Positions 8,440 to 15,159 of a stretch of 64,000 nucleotides of DNA are shown here, piece by piece (the first letter of the stretch is position 1; each line of letters opens with the position of its first letter). Below the pieces are notes generated by a model. That model made no database searches, was not told where the DNA came from, and saw nothing but the letters and a program-made list of their open reading frames with translations. Location of the stretch: contig CAVSLA010000004.1 of NCBI GenBank assembly GCA_963728825.1, positions 992,001-1,056,000 of the forward strand, written 5' to 3'. The position numbers were made by a program, and so were the translations under genes. The stretch comes from CAVREM01 sp963728825. Lineage in GTDB: Bacteria > Acidobacteriota > Vicinamibacteria > Vicinamibacterales > CAVVIG01.

Positions 8440-8880
8440 GTGACGTCAGTGGGTGTCGCGAAGCGCATCGAGGTGTGCACCGACCACGTGGGCCATTACG
8501 CGCTCACGGTGCTGGACTGCCCGCAGTGCGGCGAGGTGTTCGGGCTGCAGGCCTCGCTGGTCGACCTCCGTCGTCGCGATGGACAGTCGTTCTGCTGCCC
8601 GCACGGGCACTCGATGTCTTACCCGCTCGGGAAATCGCTGCAGCAGCGAGCACTGGAGGAGGCGCAGCGGCGGGCGGAGGTGGCCGAGCGGGAAGCGCAG
8701 CGGCAGCGTGACGCGCGGGAGTGGGCCGAGAAGCAGGCACGGGGCGCGAACATCGCCGCCAGCAAGGCCAAGGCCGCGCACCGCCGGTTGCAGCATCGCG
8801 TGGAGTGCGGCGTGTGTCCGTATTGCCGGCGCACGCTCCAGCAGCTGGCCGCGCACATGAAAGCGAAACACGGGCGTTGA
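8440..8880 (+). CDS. Coiled-coil protein with N-terminal zinc ribbon and C-terminal C2H2 finger
   Basis: GTG at 8440 or 8449 can start it. Residues about 25-65 hold CPQCGEVF and then CCPHGHSM, a likely zinc ribbon. Residues about 70-115 are a Glu/Arg/Ala coiled coil (REAQRQRDAREWAEKQ). The C-terminus is a compact C2H2-type finger: CPYC, 11 residues, then HMKAKH. Such small proteins are frequent in phages and integrated elements; nucleic-acid binding is an inference. The frame ends just before a spacer that leads to the lysozyme-like gene. Confidence 0.65.
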   Translation: MTSVGVAKRIEVCTDHVGHYALTVLDCPQCGEVFGLQASLVDLRRRDGQSFCCPHGHSMSYPLGKSLQQRALEEAQRRAEVAEREAQRQRDAREWAEKQARGANIAASKAKAAHRRLQHRVECGVCPYCRRTLQQLAAHMKAKHGR

Positions 8881-8989
8881 CGAGCGCGCTGACGACCGCC
8901 GGTATACTGCCGCGGGGCGATGGGCACACAGCGCACCGACCACATGGCAGCGGGGCGAGCGCCCGCGCACGACGGCCGCGGGCACGGGC

Positions 8990-9607
8990 ATGGTCAGCGC
9001 TGACGCCGTCATCACCGAGCTCCTCGCGCGCGCCGGCGGATTTGTGGAACTTGACGCGGCGCGCGGCGGGGCCACGAGCTTCGGCGTGTCGGCCTCGACG
9101 CTGGGGCGCTTCCGCAAACTCGGACGGCCGGCCACAAAGGCGGAGGTGCGCGCGCTCACCGAGGCCGAGGCCCGGAAGGTCTACGAAAGCTGGCACCTCG
9201 TTCCCTGGGCGCTCCTTCCCGAGCCGCTGCGCGGACTCTGTTGTGACTTCGGCCTGAACACCTCGCACATCGAGGTCAAGAAGCAGCTGCAATTGTGCTT
9301 GCAGGAGCTCCGGTTCTACACCGGCGCCATCGATGGCGTTGTCGGCAAGCAAACCACCAAGCCCCTCCTCGCGCACGGCGGCGACCCCGCGTTGTATCGT
9401 GCGATGCTCATTCGCCGGCAGCGCTACCACCTGGAAGTCGCGCTGGATACCGAGGTCGCGTCCTTCCTGCGGCGCTGCCCGACCACGCAGCTGCACCACC
9501 TGGAAGGCTGGCTGGCGCGCACCCAGCAGTTCATTCTCGGTGAGCCCAGTGGTGAAGGGCGACCCGTCACGACTCGCGGCCGCTCGGTTCGGGACGTGAC
9601 GGCCTGA
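8990..9607 (+). CDS. GH108-like muramidase (endolysin-type) lacking the catalytic glutamate
   Basis: The 205-aa product follows the GH108 (N-acetylmuramidase) layout: N-terminal helix with the GGF motif, the GGATSFGVS turn, the EAEARKVYESW helix, a CDFGLN segment, and a C-terminal peptidoglycan-binding part with AIDGVVGKQT (about residues 105-120). In GH108 enzymes the motif is EGG, with Glu as catalytic acid. Here Ala15 precedes Gly16-Gly17. Unless a nearby residue substitutes, it should be inactive or a binding protein. It sits with phage-like genes, so an endolysin origin is likely. No holin was recognised. Confidence 0.65.
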   Translation: MVSADAVITELLARAGGFVELDAARGGATSFGVSASTLGRFRKLGRPATKAEVRALTEAEARKVYESWHLVPWALLPEPLRGLCCDFGLNTSHIEVKKQLQLCLQELRFYTGAIDGVVGKQTTKPLLAHGGDPALYRAMLIRRQRYHLEVALDTEVASFLRRCPTTQLHHLEGWLARTQQFILGEPSGEGRPVTTRGRSVRDVTA

Positions 9608-9614
9608 CGGGTGA

Positions 9615-9866
9615 CTAGCGCTTCTCCCGCCGTTCGGCTTCCGCCCATTTCACCGCGAGCTCGCGCAGCACAAACATGCGGGCGATGACCAGCTCGCCGT
9701 TGCAGAACGCCTGCGCTTCCCACCCGACCGCCTCGCCATGAAAGCGGAGCTCCGCGAGCCAGGTCGCGTCATCCTTCTGCAGGGTCCAGAGGAGTTCGCC
9801 AGGGCGCGCCTGTCGGGGCGGTGGCCGGTAGCCAGGGGTGTAGAAGGGTTCGTCACTCACCGGCAT
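9615..9866 (-). CDS. Small conserved-looking hypothetical protein
   Basis: 83 aa on the minus strand, convergent with the lysozyme-like gene (7-bp gap). Composition is protein-like: a Pro-rich N-terminus, then alternating strands (LLWTLQKDDATWLAELRFHG, EAQAFCNGELVIARM) and a terminal helix (LRELAVKWAEAERR). It reads as one small alpha/beta domain. I believe similar short ORFs exist in many proteobacterial and mobile-element contexts, but I cannot name a family. Confidence 0.5.
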   Translation of the reverse strand: MPVSDEPFYTPGYRPPPRQARPGELLWTLQKDDATWLAELRFHGEAVGWEAQAFCNGELVIARMFVLRELAVKWAEAERREKR

Positions 9867-9994
9867 CGCTCGGTGATGCGCCGCGAGCGCTGGGCGCGTG
9901 TCGCCACGCGCGCACGCCCGTGCGCGAGCGCCAGGCAGTAGTGCGCCGAGCGTGCGCTCGATTCATATGGTTTCCGTCACTAATTGTGCACTTA

Positions 9995-10017
9995 GTTCGC
10001 GTTACACTGTCGCGAAC
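9995..10017 (+). promoter_or_regulatory. Operator-like dyad overlapping a -10 hexamer before the methylase fragment
   Basis: GTTCGCG (9995-10001) and CGCGAAC (10011-10017) form a perfect 7-bp dyad with a 9-bp spacer. The spacer contains TACACT, a plausible -10 box, and ATG 10021 follows. A repressor bound here would cover the promoter. Confidence 0.45.
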
Positions 10018-10020
10018 CAT

Positions 10021-10242
10021 ATGCCGACAGCCGAGCGGTCGGCCACACTGCGCCCGCCCTTGAAATGGGCCGGCGGCAAGCGGTGGCAGGTGCCGCACCT
10101 TCAGCCCGTCTGGGAGCCGCACGCGCATCGGCGGCTAGTGGAGCCCTTCTGCGGCGGGCTCGCCGTCACGCTTGGGTTGATGCCTGAGCGCGCCGTGTTG
10201 AATGACGCGAACCCGGTTACCCAGCGATTCAGGAGGGATTGA
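10021..10242 (+). pseudogene. N-terminal fragment of a Dam-type (D12 class) DNA adenine methyltransferase
   Basis: Residues 1-65 carry the Dam/D12 N-terminus: PPLKWAGGKRWQVP (the SAM-binding K-W-A-G-G-K motif), RRLVEPFCGGLAVTLGL and LNDANP. The family runs to about 260-290 aa with the DPPY motif later; nothing of that follows. After LNDANP the frame runs 8 unrelated codons and stops at 10242. The secreted hydrolase gene begins at 10245 with its own Shine-Dalgarno sequence. So the methylase was cut near position 10218. Confidence 0.7.
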
Positions 10243-10244
10243 GG

Positions 10245-11528
10245 ATGAAAACGGCTTCATGTGTCCTGGCCATCGTATTCGCCACGTGTGCTCCCATCTA
10301 CGGACAGACCGGCCCGACTGGCACGTGGCGGGTAGATGACGTGGGGCCATCCTTGCCGACTTTGGTTCTCAGAGTCGACGGTTCATCAGTGACCGGCACC
10401 GTTCGTGTCGGGGGCACTCGGGAGATTACCGAAGGCCACCTCGATGGAAACACGATCACGTTCAAAGCTGGGTTTACGCCATCCGCCGACCTCACGATGA
10501 CGTTCAGGGGCAGGATCGACGGTGACTGGATTGCGTTCACCCGGGAGGCGCTGGTTCGTGATGGCGCGGTCATTCCGCCGAACCCCACCTTCAACTTGCT
10601 GTTGTTCCCGCCGCAGTTCACGGCAAAGCGCGTGTCGACCGCCGAGTTGAGTGCCGCGGATGTCAACCAGATCGCGTATACCGACCAGATTCGTGGCGTG
10701 GAGTTCGCGGCGGCGGTGAATCTTCCGGAGAAGGACGTAAAGGCCGTAGGCACGCTCTTTGTGCCGCAGAGAGTCAGCCGCGTGCGTTCGGTGATTGTGG
10801 TGATTCACTATGGCATCGGCGATGCGTTCTTCGCCGACCCGCAGGTACGGAGGCTGGCAGAAGAAACAGAATCCGGCCTCCTTCTCGCTGCGTTCCCCAC
10901 CATTGCAACACCGATCAGTTATACACCGCGCAATGCAAGCCTGGGCGGGGCCGACGGTCTTCTCCTGCTGCTGCAGCGCCTCGCACAGGAATCCGGCCAT
11001 CCGGAAGTGGCGGATTCACCGCTCTTGTTCTGGGCACATTCGGGAGCCGGACAATTTGGCACGACGTTCGCGGCGTTACACGCGCAGCGGACGATCGCGT
11101 TCGTGCGCTACCAGTCGGGCCCCGTGACGGGCGGAGAGCTGAAGATTCTGAGCCCGACACCCGGGTTGTTCATTGTCGAACAGGACTCTCCGAGCGTGGT
11201 GGCGTTGTGGAAGAGCGGGCGGGCGCTTGGCGCTCCCTGGACGTATGGCGTTCAGATCGACGCCAGCCATGGCTCATTGGAATTCTTGAAGAAGGCGAAC
11301 GACCTCGCAATTCCCTGGATCACGGCCGTGCTTGGTCAGCGTCTCTCAGCCGACGGCGGGGCCCTGCGTGCCATCACGGATGGCTCTGGCTGGCTGGGAA
11401 ACAATCAAACAAGAGCCGTTGCCCGGTACGCGACGTTTGCCGAGTCGAAGTCAGACGCGAGCTGGTTGCCCGACGAAGCCACTGCACACGGATGGCGGAG
11501 TGTCCTTGGCGCAGCAGCAGCAAAGTGA
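10245..11528 (+). CDS. Secreted alpha/beta-hydrolase-like protein
   Basis: ATG 10245 is preceded by AGGAGG (10231-10236) at 8-nt spacing; an in-frame TTG at 10239 is less likely. The 427-aa product has a signal peptide ending about residue 21 (APIYGQ). A beta-rich N-terminal domain (about 25-125) follows, with repeated GT-V and D-LTMTFRG strands. A hydrolase-like C-terminal part has a VIVVIHYG strand, FWAHSGAGQFGTT (a G-x-S-like elbow at HSGAG) and a late ASHGSLEFLK that could hold the His. Substrate unknown. It sits directly on the truncated methylase and may be acquired cargo. Confidence 0.6.
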   Translation: MKTASCVLAIVFATCAPIYGQTGPTGTWRVDDVGPSLPTLVLRVDGSSVTGTVRVGGTREITEGHLDGNTITFKAGFTPSADLTMTFRGRIDGDWIAFTREALVRDGAVIPPNPTFNLLLFPPQFTAKRVSTAELSAADVNQIAYTDQIRGVEFAAAVNLPEKDVKAVGTLFVPQRVSRVRSVIVVIHYGIGDAFFADPQVRRLAEETESGLLLAAFPTIATPISYTPRNASLGGADGLLLLLQRLAQESGHPEVADSPLLFWAHSGAGQFGTTFAALHAQRTIAFVRYQSGPVTGGELKILSPTPGLFIVEQDSPSVVALWKSGRALGAPWTYGVQIDASHGSLEFLKKANDLAIPWITAVLGQRLSADGGALRAITDGSGWLGNNQTRAVARYATFAESKSDASWLPDEATAHGWRSVLGAAAAK

Positions 11529-11550
11529 AAGCTGCCTTGGAGTGTACGCC

Positions 11551-11570
11551 GCCTAACCCCACGTTGAAGC
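11551..11570 (+). repeat. Half of an integron attC-like site (tentative)
   Basis: GCCTAAC (11551-11557) followed 5 nt later by GTTGAAGC (11563-11570) resembles the 5' half (R''-L'') of an integron attC site. It stands about 20 nt after the stop of the preceding gene, where a cassette attC would be. I find no matching 3' half with a GTTRRRY core in the next 150 nt. Confidence 0.2.
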
Positions 11571-11585
11571 GTGAGAAGAAGGAGT

Positions 11586-11906
11586 CTAGGGGTGATGATG
11601 GCGTAGGCGACGGTCAATCGCCTCGGGCTGGGTGACGCCCAGGGTCACCGTCGTCGTGTGTTCCGTGACTACCGGCGAGAACGTCGACGACGAGGACGCG
11701 CCGACAGCGCGCGCTCGAACTCCGCCTCGCTGCGTGGCAAGCGGCCTGGGAGGTTCTTGGGGATTTCGAGCAGCACGCAGACGTCCAGGGGGGAACGTCG
11801 GGTTGTCGGGGAAGAACTGGCCCGCCAGCCACTCGGCCTTGCTTCGATACTGGAACGACGGCTCGGTCTTCTCGGGCGCTGCTGGCGGCGTGTTCGATGC
11901 GGCCAT
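11586..11906 (-). CDS. Hypothetical protein, third gene of the minus-strand element operon
   Basis: 106 aa. The N-terminal 40 residues look protein-like (FQYRSKAEWLAGQFFPDNP); the rest is Arg/Pro-rich and of low complexity, ending TVTLGVTQPEAIDRRLRHH. It follows, on the same strand, the coiled-coil gene at 11938-12279 after 31 nt. No family recognised. The C-terminal part may be affected by an indel. Confidence 0.4.
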   Translation of the reverse strand: MAASNTPPAAPEKTEPSFQYRSKAEWLAGQFFPDNPTFPPGRLRAARNPQEPPRPLATQRGGVRARAVGASSSSTFSPVVTEHTTTVTLGVTQPEAIDRRLRHHHP

Positions 11907-11937
11907 AGGTGCGCTCCCCTCGGGTCAGCTGACGGCT

Positions 11938-12279
11938 TCAGTCACGGCGGAGCGGTCGCACTCGCGCGGTCGATTTGCGCGACGCATCGCCGCGGGCCTC
12001 CCCGGCCGCGAACGCCTTCAGAACCCTCGCGACGTTGAGACCCATCCGTTGTTCCGCCACGGCGGCGCGGCGCAGGCCAATGTATTGGCCGATGGTCTTG
12101 AGCGCAGCACGAGCTTCGCGGTGAGTGCGCCACCCCTTTCGATGCGCGCGGATCTCTCGGAGCGCCCGCTCCGCCTGCTCTTCGGCTTGCTCGACTTCTG
12201 TGGTCGGCGAATGCGTCCGGGTGTTTCTGGTGTCACCAGGCCTCCTCGTGAAGCACGACGTCCGTGGGCCGACCGTCAC
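11938..12279 (-). CDS. Helical hypothetical protein coupled to the ribbon-helix-helix gene
   Basis: GTG at 12279 overlaps the stop of the upstream gene by GTGA, so the pair is translationally coupled. The 113-aa product is helical after a short polar N-terminus: EVEQAEEQAERALREIRAHR, then a compact unit HREARAALKTIGQYIGLRRA and MGLNVARVLKAF. It is basic at both ends. I cannot assign it; a DNA-binding or terminase-small-subunit-like role is possible only by context. Confidence 0.5.
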   Translation of the reverse strand: MTVGPRTSCFTRRPGDTRNTRTHSPTTEVEQAEEQAERALREIRAHRKGWRTHREARAALKTIGQYIGLRRAAVAEQRMGLNVARVLKAFAAGEARGDASRKSTARVRPLRRD

Positions 12280-12500
12280 GACCGCTTGCGGGTGCCGGCT
12301 CGTGGGCGCTTCCCGGTGTGACCTGGCCTGTCACGGCGGCGTGGTAGCGCCACTTTCACGCCTTTCGCCTCGAACCACGCCCGCAAGGCGCGGCGGATTT
12401 GCTCGGACGGCTGCACGCCGTCCCGTTGCCAGACGGCCTGTAGTCCAGCGAAGAGTTCGTCTTCGAGCCTGATGGTAGTGCTGCGGCGAATCGGCATCAT
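12276..12500 (-). CDS. Ribbon-helix-helix (CopG/Arc-type) DNA-binding protein
   Basis: Two consecutive ATG codons (12500 and 12497) follow an AGGT box on the minus strand. The 74-aa product opens with IRRSTTIRLEDELFAGLQAV, a beta strand plus first helix typical of CopG/Arc proteins. PSEQIRRALRAWFEAKG gives the second helix with its Ser cap. The last 25 residues are very basic. It probably represses its own operon. It could be an antitoxin, but the coupled downstream gene is not a recognised toxin. Confidence 0.65.
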   Translation of the reverse strand: MMPIRRSTTIRLEDELFAGLQAVWQRDGVQPSEQIRRALRAWFEAKGVKVALPRRRDRPGHTGKRPRAGTRKRS

Positions 12501-12550
12501 AAGACCTGTGTAGCTCAGTGTAATACGTGGGTCGTTGAAGCGTCCATCGG

Positions 12551-12559
12551 TGCTACAAT
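12551..12559 (+). promoter_or_regulatory. Extended -10 promoter element
   Basis: TGC followed by TACAAT (TG-N-hexamer form) lies ahead of a 38-codon ORF and the AbiU2-like gene. No good -35 box is seen at the right distance. Confidence 0.35.
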
Positions 12560-12581
12560 CGCCGGCCCGCGTGAATCGTCC

Positions 12582-12698
12582 ATGCGCGTCCCTCCACGTC
12601 GGTCTAACGGCGACCGACGCGCAGTGGCAGCATTGGTCGAAGGTTTGCCGCAAGGTTCGGTTACCCTCGCGCAAGCGGAAGTCGGCGAAGTCGCATAG
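12582..12698 (+). CDS. Possible 38-aa small protein upstream of the AbiU2-like gene
   Basis: ATG 12582 to TAG 12696-12698. The basic N-terminus is followed by RRAVAALVEGLPQGSVTLAQ, which reads as a helix-turn-helix-like stretch. Its stop is 8-14 nt before the AbiU2 start and overlaps the AGGAGA site of that gene, so translational coupling is possible. Too short to judge by composition alone. Confidence 0.25.
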   Translation: MRVPPRRSNGDRRAVAALVEGLPQGSVTLAQAEVGEVA

Positions 12699-12706
12699 GA
12701 GAACCG

Positions 12707-13352
12707 GTGACCATGAACTCCGGCGAGGACGTGAGGCAGAAGTTCGTCACCTCGATGGGGACGACGCACGGGCCCATCTTTTTCCAGTTACGGAACGAAT
12801 GTGTCTGGCTGCACGTCACCTGGCAGACCTACGTCACCATCTTCGGGATGTCCGCCGAGCGCTGGGAGCTATTCAAGAAAGCAGCACCGACGACGTTCAC
12901 GGCCGTGGAGGACAGCCTGTGGCGCTTCGTCATTCTGCACATTTGCGGACTGACGGATCCCACAGCCAGTGGACCGAAGCAGACCCAGGAGAACCTAACC
13001 GTTCAGCGGCTTCCCGATCTAGTTGATGATGCCCAGGTCCGCCGCGAGGTGAACCACTTGTTAGTGGTGCTCGAGGAGAAGGTGAAGCCGCTGCGGCTGC
13101 TGAGAAACAAGGTCATCAGTCATCAGGATTTGCACGTCGCGCTCAACCCGGAGGCGCAGTCACAACTGAGCGGTGGAGAAGCATTGTTGCGCGACTGCGG
13201 GCACGTATTACAGCAGCGCCGACGGTTCGACCGATGCAACACGCCTTCTGCTTTTTCTTCGCGATGGAGTGGAGGCAGAAGCGGAGCTGCAGTGGAAGGT
13301 TCGCGAGGGTAGCTTTTCGCCGGAGGATTTGAAGCCGCCCCGCCCGATCTAA
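12707..13352 (+). CDS. AbiU2-type HEPN protein (frameshifted near 13205), candidate abortive-infection factor
   Basis: GTG 12707 or ATG 12713, after AGGAGA at 12697-12702. Residues about 25-150 match the AbiU2 HEPN pattern: a W-H-W helix (ECVWLHVTWQTYVTIFG), the LWRFVILHICGLTDP core, NLTVQRLPDLVDD, and the HEPN RNase motif RNKVISH. After about 13205 the open frame degenerates. A different frame then gives TRLLLFLRDGVEAEAELQW and a natural stop at 13350-13352, so a one-base indel is likely. AbiU2 was first described in lactococcal phage abortive infection. The defence role here is inferred from family and location. Confidence 0.6.
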
Positions 13353-13391
13353 ACACGCCATCACGCTAGCCGCAGAACCAGGAAGCAGACC

Positions 13392-15038
13392 ATGATCGCA
13401 GCCATCTACGCCCGCAAGTCGACCGAACAGTCCGGCGTCGCCGATGAACATAAGTCGGTCGCTCGCCAGGTGGACCATGCGCGCGGCTACGCCGCACGCA
13501 AAGGCTGGACGGTTGTCGACGATCACATCTACGTCGACGACGGCATCAGCGGTGCCGAGTTCGAACGGCGCAAAGTGTTCATGCGCTTAATGAGCGTGCT
13601 GAAGCGGCGCGCGCCCTTCGATGTGCTCATCGTGTCCGAGCTCTCGCGCCTAGGCCGCGAGCAGCTGGAGACCGGGTATGCCGTCAAGCAGCTGGCGCAG
13701 GCTGGCGTGCGCATCGTCGCGTACCTCGACGACCGCGAGGTGGCCCTCGACTCGCCGGTCGACAAGTTCATGCTCGCGGCGATGGCGTTCGGCGCCGATA
13801 TGGAACGCGAGAAGCACCGGCAGCGGCAGACCGACACGATGACGCGGAAGGCGAAGGCTGGCCACGTCACCGGTGGGCGCGTCTTCGGCTACGACCCCGT
13901 CGACGTCATGCCCGACGGCCAGCGCGTCGTGCGGCACGACCGTCGACGCCGCCATCCCGATGCGGTGTATGTCGGGCAGGCCATCAACGCGGAGGAAGCC
14001 GCGGTCGTGCGGCTCATCTTCGAGCGCGCCGCGGCCGGCGATGGCCTGAAGACGCTGACCAAGCACTTGAATGCCGTCGGCGCTCTGACGCCGCGCACCC
14101 CGCAGGGCCGCGCGCGGTCCTGGGCGCCGTCGTCGGTCCGCGAGGTGCTGCATCGTGAGCTCTACGCCGGTCGCCGGGTCTGGAACAAGACACGGAAGCG
14201 CGATGCCTGGGGGCGGCAGCGGCAGCAGGACCGCCCGCGGTCGGAGTGGGTCACCGTCGAAGTCGAAGACTTGCGGATTGTGCCCGACGCGCTCTGGCGC
14301 GCGGCGCATACGACCATCACCGCCCGCGCGGCCGCATATGACCGCTACCGGCGCGGGGAGCCCGGGGGCGCCGCCGACGGCCGCGGCGTGCGGCAGCGGT
14401 ATCTCCTGACCGGCTTCAGCCGCTGCGACGTGTGCGGTGGGTCGATGCAGGTGATGTCGCGCGCCTCGACCACCGGGCGCCGCTTCCGCTACTGCTGCGC
14501 CACGTACTGGAACTGCGGCTCGTCGGTCTGCGGCAACGGGCGCATGGTCGCGATGCCCGATGCGGACGCGGCGGTGGCCGAGGTGCTGCGGCAGCAGGTG
14601 CTGCAGCCGGCGCGGGTCGAACGCGCGCTCCTGCGGGCGGTGGGCCTCCTCCAGAAGGCCGACGCCACGCTGGAGGCGTTGACCCGTAAGGATGCGGAGC
14701 GCCGCGCCCTGGTCGCCGAACGCGACGCCGTCGCGGATCGGGCGCCGGCGCCGGTGCGCCTCGATGCGGCCGCGATGAAAGGGGCGCTGCGGCGTCTCCT
14801 GGCCGAGTGGGACGCACTGCTTCAGGAGAACCGGGCGCAGGCCCGCCCGCTGCTCCAATGCGTCCTGGCGGGCCGTATCGCGTTCAAGCCGCCCACACCG
14901 GACGCGGCTCGGAACGTCTACACGCTCGTCGTGCCGATCGCGTTCGATCGGATCCTCACGGCAGCAGTGCCGGCGGTGGGACGTTTACAAGATAAGGTTT
15001 CGTCCCCAACGGGATTCGAACCCGTGTTTTGGCCTTGA
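13392..15038 (+). CDS. Large serine recombinase (integrase of the element)
   Basis: 548 aa. The catalytic domain starts AAIYARKSTEQS with Arg8 and the nucleophile Ser10, and continues with SELSRLGREQLETGY (conserved Arg and E-x-R helix). The recombinase domain (about 160-290) includes FGYDP and ELYAGRRVWNKT. The zinc beta ribbon is CDVCGGSMQ ... CGSSVCGN (about 345-385), followed by a helical C-terminus. The last 13 codons are read from the tRNA-Glu gene in antisense, so the attachment site lies inside the 3' end of this ORF. It probably catalyses integration and excision at the 21-bp repeat. No recombination directionality factor was identified. Confidence 0.88.
   Translation: MIAAIYARKSTEQSGVADEHKSVARQVDHARGYAARKGWTVVDDHIYVDDGISGAEFERRKVFMRLMSVLKRRAPFDVLIVSELSRLGREQLETGYAVKQLAQAGVRIVAYLDDREVALDSPVDKFMLAAMAFGADMEREKHRQRQTDTMTRKAKAGHVTGGRVFGYDPVDVMPDGQRVVRHDRRRRHPDAVYVGQAINAEEAAVVRLIFERAAAGDGLKTLTKHLNAVGALTPRTPQGRARSWAPSSVREVLHRELYAGRRVWNKTRKRDAWGRQRQQDRPRSEWVTVEVEDLRIVPDALWRAAHTTITARAAAYDRYRRGEPGGAADGRGVRQRYLLTGFSRCDVCGGSMQVMSRASTTGRRFRYCCATYWNCGSSVCGNGRMVAMPDADAAVAEVLRQQVLQPARVERALLRAVGLLQKADATLEALTRKDAERRALVAERDAVADRAPAPVRLDAAAMKGALRRLLAEWDALLQENRAQARPLLQCVLAGRIAFKPPTPDAARNVYTLVVPIAFDRILTAAVPAVGRLQDKVSSPTGFEPVFWP
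15001..15021 (+). repeat. Right attachment-site copy (attR), within tRNA-Glu
   Basis: Identical to 5806-5826. It is the 3'-terminal 21 nt of the tRNA-Glu gene on the minus strand and simultaneously codes for residues near the recombinase C-terminus. Confidence 0.75.
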
Positions 15039-15073
15039 AAGGGCCACGTCCTAGGCCTCTGGACGATGGGGAC
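15001..15073 (-). tRNA. tRNA-Glu (anticodon TTC)
   Basis: Read on the minus strand it folds as a cloverleaf. The 7-bp acceptor stem GTCCCCA pairs with TGGGGAC. The D arm has stem GTCC/GGAC. The anticodon stem is TGGCC/GGCCA with loop CTTTCAA, giving anticodon TTC. The T arm is ACGGG-TTCGAAT-CCCGT. Discriminator G at 15001; no CCA is encoded. Its 3' end faces the integrated element. A TAACAT hexamer on the minus strand at 15101-15106 could be its -10 box. Confidence 0.93.
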
Positions 15074-15159
15074 TTGCAGTGAGCGCGACGGAGCCTGGGA
15101 ATGTTAGCACACGGAGAACGAGCACATCCGGGCGGTGTGGGCCCGTGATACGTCACTCG

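Larger units (their letters stand above)
5806..15021 (+). mobile_element. Integrated genetic element at tRNA-Glu, about 9.2 kb
   Basis: The element is bounded by a 21-bp direct repeat (5806-5826 and 15001-15021) equal to the 3' end of a tRNA-Glu gene, read on the minus strand. A large serine recombinase lies at the right end and its stop codon falls inside the tRNA. Cargo: an exported protein, a recombinase remnant, three phage-like genes, a GH108-like lysozyme, a small conserved ORF, a truncated Dam methylase, a secreted hydrolase, a minus-strand ribbon-helix-helix operon and an AbiU2/HEPN gene. Broken genes (recombinase remnant, methylase) indicate a composite or decaying element. Boundaries are inferred from the repeat alone. 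Confidence 0.7.

Noticed and set aside
12276..12500. Toxin-antitoxin module with the ribbon-helix-helix protein as antitoxin
   Set aside because: The coupled downstream product is not similar to RelE, ParE, Doc or other toxins I know; left as an open operon.
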